49,405 nucleotides of DNA, taken from assembly GCA_028690055.1 (NCBI GenBank), contig JAQVBZ010000011.1, positions 1-49,405 on the forward strand. Direction: 5' to 3'. Position numbers and translations under genes: made by a program. The number at the start of each line of letters is the position of its first letter. Positions within the stretch are counted from its first letter, which is position 1. This stretch comes from Minisyncoccota bacterium (lineage in GTDB: Bacteria; Patescibacteriota; Minisyncoccia; JAHIHE01; JAGLIN01). Of this stretch, positions 22,530 through 30,434 are shown one piece after another. The notes beneath the pieces are model-generated. The model was not told the DNA's origin. It searched no databases and saw only the letters and a program-made list of their open reading frames with translations.

Positions 22530-23228
22530 TTAGCAACCTTTTTGTTCTATCCCCTCTTTCGGGCGAGGCGACAGCCACTCTTTGCACTCAGGCATAAATT
22601 CCTTTGTATCTGCGCCCAACAACTCAGCTTCCCTAAGAGCTTTTCTAAGAGTCTCAATGCCCAAAGAACCTCGACCGAAATTTGCCGCCACATTTTCAAG
22701 AGCTTTCCGCAATTGGTTCAGGGCGTATTGTTTCTCCAGCTCAGGCAGCAACTCCTCATATTTGCGTAAACCTTTTACCTTCAAAACCTTCGCGTTATTT
22801 AACCTCTTCTTGAGCTCGACAGGAGGGTAAACATCACTCGGATAAACCACCGAATAACCGAAAGCCTCCCGCACCTCATCCAGCGCATATTCCTGATCTA
22901 GCTCGCGCAGTCGATCCGCGTATTCGCATTTTACTCTCCCCTTTTTTATCAACGGCCCGATAGTAACGGAAGGAAGAGCACTGCTATGAGGATAAGTCTT
23001 TACGTTCTCAAAAAATTCCTTTACCTGTCTCCGAGCATCCTCCCCTTCCAATCTGCGTAACAGAACACTATCATTCAATATGCCAGTTACCTCCAAAGCC
23101 TCCGCTTTTTCTACCGTCTCTCTAAATTCAGTGAGAGAATAATAACGGCCATGAGGATACTTCTTAAAATAAAGAGCTATCTTTTTCACTTGTTTCCTAG
23201 CTTCTTCCTTCTCAAAACTATCGTTCAG
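22530..23228 (-). CDS. Protein of four degenerate helical repeats, unknown function
   Basis: The first standard start is GTG 23189 (219 aa), but coding continues upstream: the frame is open from 23255 and reads LNDSFEKEEARKQVKKIALYFKKYPHG, which repeats LNDS...GEDARRQVKEFFENVKTYPHS further in. A GAGGAG ribosome site (23237-23242) stands eight bases before CTG 23228, taken here as start, giving 232 aa. Four repeats of ~55 residues share E/D-A/Y-x-R/L-x-x-V/L-R/K-x-A/F and YPxxxxx. The protein is soluble, very charged and helical. No family recognised. A binding scaffold is plausible. Confidence 0.6.
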   Translation of the reverse strand: MNDSFEKEEARKQVKKIALYFKKYPHGRYYSLTEFRETVEKAEALEVTGILNDSVLLRRLEGEDARRQVKEFFENVKTYPHSSALPSVTIGPLIKKGRVKCEYADRLRELDQEYALDEVREAFGYSVVYPSDVYPPVELKKRLNNAKVLKVKGLRKYEELLPELEKQYALNQLRKALENVAANFGRGSLGIETLRKALREAELLGADTKEFMPECKEWLSPRPKEGIEQKGC

Positions 23229-23433
23229 AACACCATCTCCTCTGATTTGCCTGCGCTATAAATCCGCAACCTTATCTTATAAGCAGTTATAACTTTTGTC
23301 AAACCCACGCTACCTCTACAAGCCGCTTGATTTATTGATTGTTTTTTGAACAAAAATCAGCTTCTCGGTCCTTCATCATCACATTCCGAGGTATCACCAG
23401 ACGTTTAACTCTTCTTGCCCTAGTTTATCGACA

Positions 23434-23482
23434 TAAAAAAAGAGGAGAGAGAAATCAAACAAGTACGATTCACTCCCTACTC
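23434..23482 (-). terminator. Terminator of the 95-aa gene
   Basis: On the minus strand GAGTAGGGAG pairs imperfectly with CTCTCTCCTC, followed by TTTTTTT. Confidence 0.5.
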
Positions 23483-23493
23483 AAAAAATATTT

Positions 23494-23781
23494 TTATTTA
23501 GGAAACCCATAACAGGGCTGGATCACTACTCTTGTTCCTGAATCGTCATTAGGTTCCTTTGTAATCTGTTTATAAACGTTGTTCCAGCTGAAACCGGAGC
23601 ATTGGCCTTTGCCCAGTTCCACAATGACATCGACCAAGATAAGACGCATCGCCGAGTCGGCCAAAATCTGCCTTTTAACTTTTAAACTCGCTGCTATCTC
23701 TAGGCCACCATAATCAAATGGCCTCACCCCCCCCCTGAAGGCCCAGATGGTACATGCCTCAAGACGGTCTTTACCGTTCAT
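23494..23781 (-). CDS. Small hypothetical protein
   Basis: 95 codons from ATG 23781 (a TTG one codon earlier is also possible). The sequence is mixed alpha/beta, with two cysteines near each end and RQILADSAMRLILVDVIVELGKG in the middle. No signal peptide, membrane segment or recognised family. A terminator follows directly on the same strand, which favours a real transcribed gene. No clear ribosome site. Confidence 0.45.
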   Translation of the reverse strand: MNGKDRLEACTIWAFRGGVRPFDYGGLEIAASLKVKRQILADSAMRLILVDVIVELGKGQCSGFSWNNVYKQITKEPNDDSGTRVVIQPCYGFPK

Positions 23782-23784
23782 CAA

Positions 23785-24198
23785 ACAAGTCCCGAGACTT
23801 CACTATCGACGTATCCTTTGCCGCTTCTGCGAAAGGTATGATCTTAGCGAGCAACAACAACACTAAGATAATATGAAGCGTAGCTTTACATATCTTATTA
23901 TACTTTTTCAATCATTGTATTAATTCCGAATCTTTTGTATTTTCTGAATGCTATGGTCAGTACACTTATCAAACCGTCATTCCCTGTTTGCGGCAGTCTG
24001 GCATCAGATACCGATGCTGTCAGCCTTCGGAAGTGAGAGCTTTGCCTTATAGCAATTTTTCAACCTTAAAATTACCGGATAGATTATGATATTTCCACCG
24101 ATTAAACGATTTAAACTCCTATTCAGAGCTCAATCTATATTCTCCCGAAATATTTTTTGGATAGAGCAACAATGAATAAATAATACGACAAATATGGT
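23785..24198. other. Gap without genes
   Basis: About 410 bases of AT-rich sequence with no supported gene and no strong repeat. The right part leads into the promoter of the WxL-like locus. Confidence 0.35.
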
Positions 24199-24227
24199 AT
24201 TGACCTCCACCAAAAAATAGTGTATAC
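24199..24227 (+). promoter_or_regulatory. Promoter of the first WxL-like gene
   Basis: TTGACC (24199-24204), 17 bases, TATACT (24222-24227). It gives a 100-base leader without a ribosome site near the ATG. Confidence 0.65.
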
Positions 24228-24333
24228 TGAACAAGTGAGAAAATAAAAGCAAGGGTGGCCAAAATAATTTTTAGGGCGCTTTTTATTTTCACAAAACAAA
24301 AAGAGATACACTTAACACTAAGAAACAAAAAAA

Positions 24334-24906
24334 ATGAAAGACACACAAAAAATCGTTATCTTTAATTTGATTTTAATCTTTTGCCTTACAGCATTTGTAA
24401 AAGTAAAGGCAGATATAAGTGATAGTACGGCTCTTTCTTTACAGGTCTCCCAAGGGGCGCTCTCGGTGGACGCCCCAGCTCAAGCCACTTTCGCCGGGAA
24501 AAGTTTCTCCTTTGACAATCAGATAAGCGCAAACAACCCTATCGGCAGCATCACAACTACTGACGCACGTGGCAACAGAGCGGGTTGGGGTATCAATATT
24601 TCCGCCTCCGATTGGACGAATGGAACCAACATCATCAAGCATAACGGAAACGGCGTGGACGAAGGTTTGCTTACGCTGGACATCCCGACTATAAACAATG
24701 TAACCGCTCTCGCCGGAGACGATAAGGCGGGATTGACAATGGGTACAGATGCCAGTTTCGGAACATCGTCAATCAATCTCGTTACTGCTGCTGCGGAAAG
24801 CGGCTCCGGACAATACACCATCTCCGGACTCAATGCTTCGCAAATCATTCCAGGCAACCAGTTGACGGGTGAATATGTCACGAACCTCACCCTTACTATT
24901 TCATAG
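24334..24906 (+). CDS. Secreted WxL-like surface protein
   Basis: A 190-aa protein with a signal peptide (KIVIFNLILIFCLTAFVKVKA). The mature part is one beta-rich domain: GWGINISASDW in the middle and IIPGNQLTGEYVTNLTLTIS at the very end. The same two blocks end the protein at 26951-27844 (GWSLDVTATDWQD and FVPGNQQEGEYKTVLTFTVS). The design (domain at the extreme C-terminus, W-x-h strand, Y-x-x-x-L-T-h-T-h-S close) is that of WxL domains, which bind peptidoglycan noncovalently in Firmicutes; the call is by pattern and not certain. A DUF916-like partner is the next gene. It has its own promoter and terminator. Confidence 0.68.
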   Translation: MKDTQKIVIFNLILIFCLTAFVKVKADISDSTALSLQVSQGALSVDAPAQATFAGKSFSFDNQISANNPIGSITTTDARGNRAGWGINISASDWTNGTNIIKHNGNGVDEGLLTLDIPTINNVTALAGDDKAGLTMGTDASFGTSSINLVTAAAESGSGQYTISGLNASQIIPGNQLTGEYVTNLTLTIS

Positions 24907-24923
24907 ATATATACCGGACACGA

Positions 24924-24955
24924 AATAACCCGAGATCAAATCGGGTTATTTTTTT
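24924..24955 (+). terminator. Rho-independent terminator
   Basis: AATAACCCGA pairs with TCGGGTTATT around GATCAAA, then TTTTT. Confidence 0.88.
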
Positions 24956-25004
24956 GCGCCCAAGACCAAACTCCCTCCATAGACATTCCCCGCCATAAAA
25001 TATT

Positions 25005-25032
25005 TTCGCATTAGTCATTTATATTGTATAAT
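25005..25032 (+). promoter_or_regulatory. Promoter of the DUF916-like operon
   Basis: TTCGCA (25005-25010), 16 bases, TATAAT (25027-25032), about 38 bases before ATG 25071. Confidence 0.5.
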
Positions 25033-25070
25033 AATTATAAGAACTAAACCTAAAAAACTAAAAAACGCCT

Positions 25071-26915
25071 ATGATTTTGCGGAATGCCAAGAAAGATGTC
25101 TTCAAAAGAATACTGGCCTTAGCTGCCATTATTTTTTGGATCATTCTGCCTTCAAACTGCGTCCGAGCTGTGAGCGGCGACGGACTTATTGCTTACCCGA
25201 CAAACGCAGACCCCGATAACTCGCTCTCTCAATCATGGTTCATTTACGATTTAAACCCGGGAGAAAGCAAAGAGGACTACCTCACTGTCAAGAACGATTC
25301 GGACCAAGAACAATCCATCAAGATTTATGCAGTAGACTCCACGACGAACAATATGGGCGGGTTCGCCTTAGAGGAAGAAAACGATACCCGAGACAGCATC
25401 GGCAAATGGATCATCCCGGAAGTCGATCATATGATTATCAAGCCCAGACAAGAGCAACAAGTTAAATTCAATATCAGCATTCCGATTGAAGCCACCGCAG
25501 GAGAAATTTCCGGGGGTATCATCATTCAGAAAGACCTTACCGAAGAACAGAAGAACGCCAAGAGCGGATTTGTAATCAGCACCCGTATAGGCATCCGCGT
25601 ATATGAAACGGTACCGGGCGAAACCATTCGTCGCGCCAGTTTCAGCGGCGGCTCCGTAGAACACAACAAGCAAGACATGACCTACGTTTACAGCATAACG
25701 GTAAAAAACGAAGGTAATGTCTCCCTCGATTCCACCGTGAAAGTAAATATCAAAGACACACTTCTCGGCAAACAGAACCAGACACTTGAGCAAAAGATCC
25801 TTGTCCCTCGCGGCGAAGAGCAAAGGTTAATTTTTACACTAGATAAAGCTAAAATCGGAAAATTCGAAGCATCTGCCGAGCTCACGTACAAGAATAACGA
25901 CGGTACGGAAGAAAAAATCTCCAACCCCGAAAAAATGTCTTTCTACGCATTCCCGCAAGAATATATTCCGATTATCGGATTATTTCTCTTGGTTAATCTG
26001 ATCTATATCATTCTTCTCAAATTAAAACGAAGAATAAATCGGAAATATTACAAAGAATACACAATCCAATCTGGTGACAATCTGGAAAATATCGCCGAAA
26101 GAACCGAAACCAGCTGGAAAAAAATCGCCAAGATCAATAAATTGAAACCGCCTTACCAGCTTGAAGAAGGCCAGACAATCACAATCGTCGACAAGAAAGA
26201 TGTAATGTCGAGCATATTCTCTAAGAGCGAAGTGCTATCCGAGCCGACCGAACGCATCCGCCAAGACCGCCAGAAAGCTTTTGAAGAAGACCTTTCTCTC
26301 ATTTCAGACGAAAAAAATATCTCCTCTGACAAAAAAAGATTTTCAACCGGCAGGCAAATATTCAAGACGCTACTGCTTCTGATTATCATCGCGGCTCTCG
26401 GCTATTTCATCTATAACGGAATTATCGCCAAGAAAAACAACGCGAACTTTGTCTATAATCGAGGCGGGAACCAAATCGACGGAACAAACGAAGACCAATC
26501 GGACGAACCACAAACAAGCACTGCAACGAAAAACACCGAGACGATAGCGACAGATGAAACCGCCACGGGAGATAAAGAAATAAGCAGCGATACGACAAGC
26601 GAAGCAACTATCGCCGAGATAGGCGCCGCAGACAGACAAGAAACTAAGATTGAAATCCTTAACGGCAGCGGAGTCAAAGGCGCATCCGGCACAGCAGCGG
26701 CAGCCTTTGAAGTGAAAGGTTACGCTAAAATCACTACGGGTAATGCGGACCGTTTCAACTATGCCAATACCACCATCGAATGCGGCAGCAACATCAAAAG
26801 CGCTATCTGCCAAGAAGCAAAAAGTATCATTGCTTCCATTCCCTATACCTCTATCGAGGACAAAGAATGTGAAAGTGCCAATACCGACAAGATCATTATT
26901 ACTCTGGGAAAATAG
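25071..26915 (+). CDS. DUF916-like membrane protein with LysM and LytR C-terminal domains
   Basis: A 614-aa protein. Order: signal or anchor (residues ~10-33); an extracellular Ig-like region ~40-295 opening SWFIYDLNPGESKEDYLTVKN with later IKIYAVDS, the pattern of DUF916/WxLIP domains that bind WxL proteins and peptidoglycan; membrane segment ~299-318 (IIGLFLLVNLIYIILLKL); LysM ~328-372 (YTIQSGDNLENIAE...INKL...LEEGQTI); second membrane segment ~432-452; Thr/Ser/Glu-rich linker; LytR_C ~524-614 (IEILNGSGVKGAS...). With two membrane spans, DUF916 and LytR_C should face outside and LysM inside, unless the first hydrophobic stretch is not a span. It is cotranscribed with the next WxL-like gene (35-base gap). 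Confidence 0.78.
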   Translation: MILRNAKKDVFKRILALAAIIFWIILPSNCVRAVSGDGLIAYPTNADPDNSLSQSWFIYDLNPGESKEDYLTVKNDSDQEQSIKIYAVDSTTNNMGGFALEEENDTRDSIGKWIIPEVDHMIIKPRQEQQVKFNISIPIEATAGEISGGIIIQKDLTEEQKNAKSGFVISTRIGIRVYETVPGETIRRASFSGGSVEHNKQDMTYVYSITVKNEGNVSLDSTVKVNIKDTLLGKQNQTLEQKILVPRGEEQRLIFTLDKAKIGKFEASAELTYKNNDGTEEKISNPEKMSFYAFPQEYIPIIGLFLLVNLIYIILLKLKRRINRKYYKEYTIQSGDNLENIAERTETSWKKIAKINKLKPPYQLEEGQTITIVDKKDVMSSIFSKSEVLSEPTERIRQDRQKAFEEDLSLISDEKNISSDKKRFSTGRQIFKTLLLLIIIAALGYFIYNGIIAKKNNANFVYNRGGNQIDGTNEDQSDEPQTSTATKNTETIATDETATGDKEISSDTTSEATIAEIGAADRQETKIEILNGSGVKGASGTAAAAFEVKGYAKITTGNADRFNYANTTIECGSNIKSAICQEAKSIIASIPYTSIEDKECESANTDKIIITLGK

Positions 26916-26950
26916 TTTTTCTGAGCATACCTTAAATCTCACATCCCATT

Positions 26951-27844
26951 ATGAATAAATGTTTCAGAAAATTTAATACCAAAAAAGCAAGCACTTGCTT
27001 GCTTTTCCTCTGTTTGATATGCGCCTTGGCTTCATTCGGAAAAGAAACGAGTGCAAAGCCGACAACAGTAATCACCATAGATCAAGGCACCGCAGATCCC
27101 TCAATCGCTAACATCGGACAAGAGATAGAGTTCTCCGCCTCATATTCGACAGCCGCGCAAGGAAGCGGATATGCGCTCCACGTTTGCAAAAGCAAGAAGA
27201 TGTCCCCCGACGCATTCTGCCGAGATGGATCATGGTGTGTTTCAGACACCTTCGCCATAGACAACCCCTTGAGCTGCAGATTTACACCTCGCGCAGATGC
27301 AGGTGGCAGCAACAAATATTTCATGGTCGTCTGCGACAATCAGAAAGAATGTTCCGCCCCCTATTCCGGCACCTTCACAGTCAATAGGAGCGTTTTGAGC
27401 CTACAGACTCCGGAAGATATCAGTTTCAAAAGTGTACCCTTTTCTTTCTCCTCGCAGATAAGCGGCAACAATCCATTGGGCAACTTGATTCTGACCAGCA
27501 TAAACCCCGAAAATTCCGGCTGGAGCCTCGACGTAACAGCCACGGACTGGCAAGACAGCAAAGACGGCGACGTTATAGATTTTGACGGCGATGGCAGTAC
27601 AACAGGACAGCTAACCACCGATTTAGATGCAATATCCATAGAATCCTCCGATCCCACAGATGGCATCAAACAGGGCGTAACCGCCTCATTTACGGCCGAC
27701 GTACAGACCATAAATATAGCGACTGCGAGCAAAAAGAACGGCAACGGCATCTTCACTATCAAAAATATTAAATTCGACCAATTCGTGCCCGGCAACCAGC
27801 AAGAAGGCGAATACAAAACCGTGCTGACCTTTACGGTTTCATAG
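26951..27844 (+). CDS. Secreted two-domain protein with C-terminal WxL-like domain
   Basis: A 297-aa protein with a signal peptide (KKASTCLLFLCLICALASFG). Residues ~35-145 form an Ig/PKD-like domain with six cysteines (LHVCKSKK, FCRDGSWCVSD, LSCRF, VVCDNQKECSA) that likely make disulfides. Residues ~150-297 match the whole mature protein of 24334-24906, ending GEYKTVLTFTVS, and are the WxL-like domain. An acidic DFDGDGS loop could bind calcium. It is the second gene of the operon with the DUF916-like protein, the natural candidate for its anchor. A terminator follows 22 bases after the stop. Confidence 0.72.
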   Translation: MNKCFRKFNTKKASTCLLFLCLICALASFGKETSAKPTTVITIDQGTADPSIANIGQEIEFSASYSTAAQGSGYALHVCKSKKMSPDAFCRDGSWCVSDTFAIDNPLSCRFTPRADAGGSNKYFMVVCDNQKECSAPYSGTFTVNRSVLSLQTPEDISFKSVPFSFSSQISGNNPLGNLILTSINPENSGWSLDVTATDWQDSKDGDVIDFDGDGSTTGQLTTDLDAISIESSDPTDGIKQGVTASFTADVQTINIATASKKNGNGIFTIKNIKFDQFVPGNQQEGEYKTVLTFTVS

Positions 27845-27865
27845 CCCTGGAACATTTATTATATA

Positions 27866-27892
27866 AACCGGTCATCTCGACCGTACTTTTTT
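27866..27892 (+). terminator. Rho-independent terminator
   Basis: CGGTC-ATCTC-GACCG followed by TACTTTTTTGG ends the WxL-like operon. Confidence 0.7.
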
Positions 27893-28098
27893 GGGATTAA
27901 ACAATAATCCGCTTCTATGCGATTGCCTGCCGTAAAAGCACAATGATCATACTCCCGACTAAAACGCCAAGAGTATCCATTAAGAGATCTACGCCCGCTA
28001 CTTGAACAAGAACTGCCGATTAGAATCTACTCGTTGTGCGGCTTAATGCTTATCGTAACTTTGTATTTGTTTTTTCATGGTATATTGATTTCTTTTTT

Positions 28099-28178
28099 CG
28101 TCATTCCGGACTTGATGCGGAATCTTCGTTATATTACGTAATATAAAGAAGATGCTGAAACAAGTTCAAGATGACACA
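28099..28178. repeat. 80-bp extended palindromic element
   Basis: CGTCATTCCGGACTTGATGC...AATCTTC is mirrored imperfectly by GAAGATGCTGAAACAAGTTC...AAGATGACA. The centre is the perfect palindrome TTATATTACGTAATATAA. The CGTCATTCCGG start is typical of intergenic dispersed palindromes in many bacteria. The rest of the gap 27893-28259 shows no gene. Confidence 0.5.
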
Positions 28179-28259
28179 GTCTCGGAATTACGTTGATGTA
28201 AGGAAATGATGATCAGATAATCATAGTATTATCCTTATGAGAGAGCTATCGCTCTAAAC

Positions 28260-28290
28260 GCACTCACCGGCTGACGCCGGTGAGTTTTTG
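28260..28290 (+). terminator. Orphan strong terminator
   Basis: ACTCACCGGC-TGAC-GCCGGTGAGTTTTT is a perfect 10-bp stem with T run. No plus-strand gene ends within 400 bases upstream. It might end a small RNA; a second hairpin AGAGAGC-TATC-GCTCT lies just before it. Confidence 0.7.
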
Positions 28291-28340
28291 ATTGTAAAAA
28301 AATACTTGCGAAAAGCAAGTAAATAAAGAATAAAGTGTTT

Positions 28341-28535
28341 TTAGGTGTTCTGGGATTGAGGGAATAATAGCGATTGTCCTTTTTTTACTGGCACGCCGTC
28401 CTCATATTCCAAAATCAACGCTTGTCTTGGTTTGAAGCATAAAGTCCTCTTTTTGTTAATTTCTTGGTTTATTAAATCATCTGCGATAAAAACTCCTCCA
28501 TATAAATCCTTTTTGTTATATTTTGATAACTCCAT
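28341..28535 (-). CDS. Doubtful small protein
   Basis: 64 codons from ATG 28535; the frame is open 66 codons further upstream but those residues look random. The sequence is polar with Lys/Arg-rich and Pro-Gln-rich parts and no recognised family. No ribosome site. It may be a remnant. It lies in a 1.1-kb stretch otherwise holding only palindromes. Confidence 0.25.
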   Translation of the reverse strand: MELSKYNKKDLYGGVFIADDLINQEINKKRTLCFKPRQALILEYEDGVPVKKGQSLLFPQSQNT

Positions 28536-28981
28536 TATACAAAAAATACGATAAACACGCAAATCGCCGTTTTTCCACAAGAAGCCCATGCGCCTGCACT
28601 TCCCATAGTATATTTGATTCCAGATGAGTTTGGATTTAAAAATCCCCTCTCGAGGAGGAAGGACCGTTATGGCTTTAGTTATAACGTTGTGAGAGGGAGG
28701 GTATGTTAAATAGACAAAGGACTGATGATTCACATCTTAATAAAAAAAGACGTCAATGATACTGAAACTATGGACAGCAGACAGTCCTCTCACACCCCGC
28801 ACAACAATAATGCTTCGCTTATGTTAACGCCACTTCTCTTGTAGACAGGAATCAGAATGCGTCGTATTGAAACTTTTGGTGATGATAAAAAGCTTAAACT
28901 GGAAGTAGGCCGAAACCGTGAAAGCCCTGACTTTGTGCCTTTATAAAGTCAGAGCCCTGATGTTTTTACCGGCACGATAGA

Positions 28982-29010
28982 TTACGATTAAACCTAAAAT
29001 ATGATATAAT
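28982..29010 (+). promoter_or_regulatory. Promoter of the ferritin-like gene
   Basis: TTACGA (28982-28987), 17 bases, TATAAT (29005-29010) preceded by TGA, making it an extended -10. The leader is only about 20 bases with no ribosome site. Confidence 0.6.
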
Positions 29011-29036
29011 GGATTCATAATAAATAAGAACTAAAT

Positions 29037-29324
29037 ATGCTTTCCATCAACCCATTTGATCTATCACAACCGAATAATGAAGATACAGAGAAACAGATTC
29101 TCCGTATCGCACTTATTTCTGAACTGGATTCAGTCAATCTCTTCGAACAGCTCGCCTTCGTCAGCAAAGACACAAAGGCCAAGGCCGTCTTTCATAATAT
29201 TCTCAAAGAGAAGAAAGAGCACATCGGAGAATTGGAGACTTTTCTACTGCGCAGCGACCAAGAACAGATGGAAGGATTGGCGGAAGGTACGAAAGAACTG
29301 GAAAAATTGGATGAAGCCAACTAA
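29037..29324 (+). CDS. Small ferritin-like protein of the encapsulin-linked type
   Basis: A 95-aa two-helix protein. It begins MLSINPF and continues IALISELDSVNLFEQLA, KAVFHNILKEKKEHIGELE and LLRSDQEQ. This order matches the N-terminal ferritin-like domain fused to the encapsulin shell of Pyrococcus furiosus and its free-standing relatives (MLSINP, AELDAINLYEQ, EEKxHVGEF, L-DPEQ), as I recall those sequences. Such proteins dimerise, form a ferroxidase site from Glu and ExxH residues, and store iron or protect from peroxide. Likely ligands are Glu29, Glu37 and His62; the Glu three residues before His62 is replaced by Lys59, with Glu58 beside it. No shell gene is in the window. The gene is monocistronic. 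Confidence 0.75.
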   Translation: MLSINPFDLSQPNNEDTEKQILRIALISELDSVNLFEQLAFVSKDTKAKAVFHNILKEKKEHIGELETFLLRSDQEQMEGLAEGTKELEKLDEAN

Positions 29325-29343
29325 ATATAGTTCAACCACAAAC

Positions 29344-29371
29344 AAAAAAAGGGCCCATGCGGCTCTTTTTT
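29344..29371 (+). terminator. Rho-independent terminator
   Basis: AAAAAGGGCC-CATGC-GGCTCTTTTTT, 20 bases after the ferritin-like gene. Confidence 0.7.
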
Positions 29372-29514
29372 GATTAATGTTTTACTATTCTTTCCTCTCA
29401 CCCCGCTTCGTTACGCCGTAGTCTTTAGCGCAGACCCCCCCAACGGAAAAAATAATGAATATCGTATTATTTTTACCCTATAAAGAAGCAGAATCTTACG
29501 TCCTTATTATCGCC

Positions 29515-29604
29515 TTAAAAAACCAACACCTCTATCAGACTCACAATAAAAACTATAGCAAAAAAAGCTATTATCAGCAGTAAATTTTCCAGACCTTGTC
29601 CCAT
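29515..29604 (-). CDS. Putative 29-aa single-span membrane peptide
   Basis: ATG 29604 to TAA 29515-29517 encodes MGQGLENLLLIIAFFAIVFI and nine more residues. It is a polar head of six residues and one hydrophobic helix of about 20, ending near the stop. It is supported by a well-formed minus-strand promoter 32 bases upstream. There is no ribosome site, as for many genes here. Small one-helix proteins of this type often modulate larger membrane complexes, but chance cannot be excluded at this length. Confidence 0.35.
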   Translation of the reverse strand: MGQGLENLLLIIAFFAIVFIVSLIEVLVF

Positions 29605-29635
29605 ATTGATAAATTCATCAATTTAACCTACTCTC

Positions 29636-29664
29636 ATTATAAGTCAGAAACTATAGACAATCAA
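29636..29664 (-). promoter_or_regulatory. Promoter for the 29-aa peptide
   Basis: Read on the minus strand: TTGATT (29664-29659), 17 bases, TATAAT (29641-29636). No other minus-strand gene starts nearby. Confidence 0.5.
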
Positions 29665-29722
29665 GTTAACAAAAAAACAGAAACGACGACCATTTCCATT
29701 TTAAGCCTATAATCTATTTTTG

Positions 29723-29794
29723 TGTCCCCGGCAGGAATCGAACCCACGTTAAGAGCTTAGAAGGCTCCCGTTCTATCCACTGAACTACGGGGAC
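29723..29794 (-). tRNA. tRNA-Arg (anticodon UCU)
   Basis: On the minus strand the acceptor GTCCCCG pairs with CGGGGAC. The anticodon stem GGAGC/GCTCT carries the loop CTTCTAA, so the anticodon is TCT (AGA/AGG codons). T loop TTCGATT. CCA is not encoded. It lies downstream of the pilus operon in the same orientation. Confidence 0.93.
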
Positions 29795-29933
29795 AGTAAA
29801 AGTTTTTCACCCTCAGAGTATACCAGACAAATCCGGAGAAGTCAATCAGAGGTCTGACCTCATTCATTTAAAAGGTCAGACCTCGAATATTGAACCGTCA
29901 CAATAAGTTACCGACTATAACCCCTGTCTCATA

Positions 29934-30434
29934 CTATTGTTCTTTCTCTTCTACCAAAACGCTCTTGCTTTCTCTGTCCACGGCGGTACTATTGGTTTTA
30001 TTCGTAATCTCCGTTTTATCTTCACCGTCGGTTCCAGTTATAACTTCCGGCACATCTTCATCCTCGCCCTCTACGGCAACTATCGGCTGCGGACTTACAT
30101 TCTCCCGGAAACTGAAAGGATCGGCATAAAGCTTGTTTTCCGAATTCGCCAAATTCTCCTTACGATCACCGATAACCTGTATAATCTCTTCTAACATAGT
30201 TTTATCCTTGCCCTCGATAATCGTGTTTTTATACCCCGGATATTGGATATAGACGATTTCCACATAGGCCTTTTTGAAGATGATATTAAAGGAATAAATG
30301 GTCGTGACACCCACAAAAACGAGCAGGATCAGTCGCAGATTTCTCTCCAATGTACCGAATATTTTTTTCTTGATTTCATCGGTAATCTTGATATCGCTCA
30401 ATTTGAAATTGAAATTTATTTTTTTTATATCCAT
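29934..30434 (-). CDS. Pilus-assembly accessory membrane protein (after PilO)
   Basis: A 166-aa protein with a basic N-terminal cytoplasmic stretch of ~32 residues, one membrane helix (~33-52, LRLILLVFVGVTTIYSFNII) and an exterior part ending in a long Glu/Asp/Thr-rich tail. Its start overlaps the pilO stop by one base, so it belongs to the pilMNO operon. Its place corresponds to PilP in Gram-negative clusters, but it has no lipobox and no PilP motif; with no outer membrane a different role is expected. Call by context only. Confidence 0.7.
   Translation of the reverse strand: MDIKKINFNFKLSDIKITDEIKKKIFGTLERNLRLILLVFVGVTTIYSFNIIFKKAYVEIVYIQYPGYKNTIIEGKDKTMLEEIIQVIGDRKENLANSENKLYADPFSFRENVSPQPIVAVEGEDEDVPEVITGTDGEDKTEITNKTNSTAVDRESKSVLVEEKEQ

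Noticed and set aside
28857-28946. 29-codon frame starting MRRIETFGDD on the plus strand
   Set aside because: It has an AGGA-like ribosome site and a reasonable composition, but no promoter, no recognised family and it overlaps a hairpin at its end. The evidence is too thin to call a gene.
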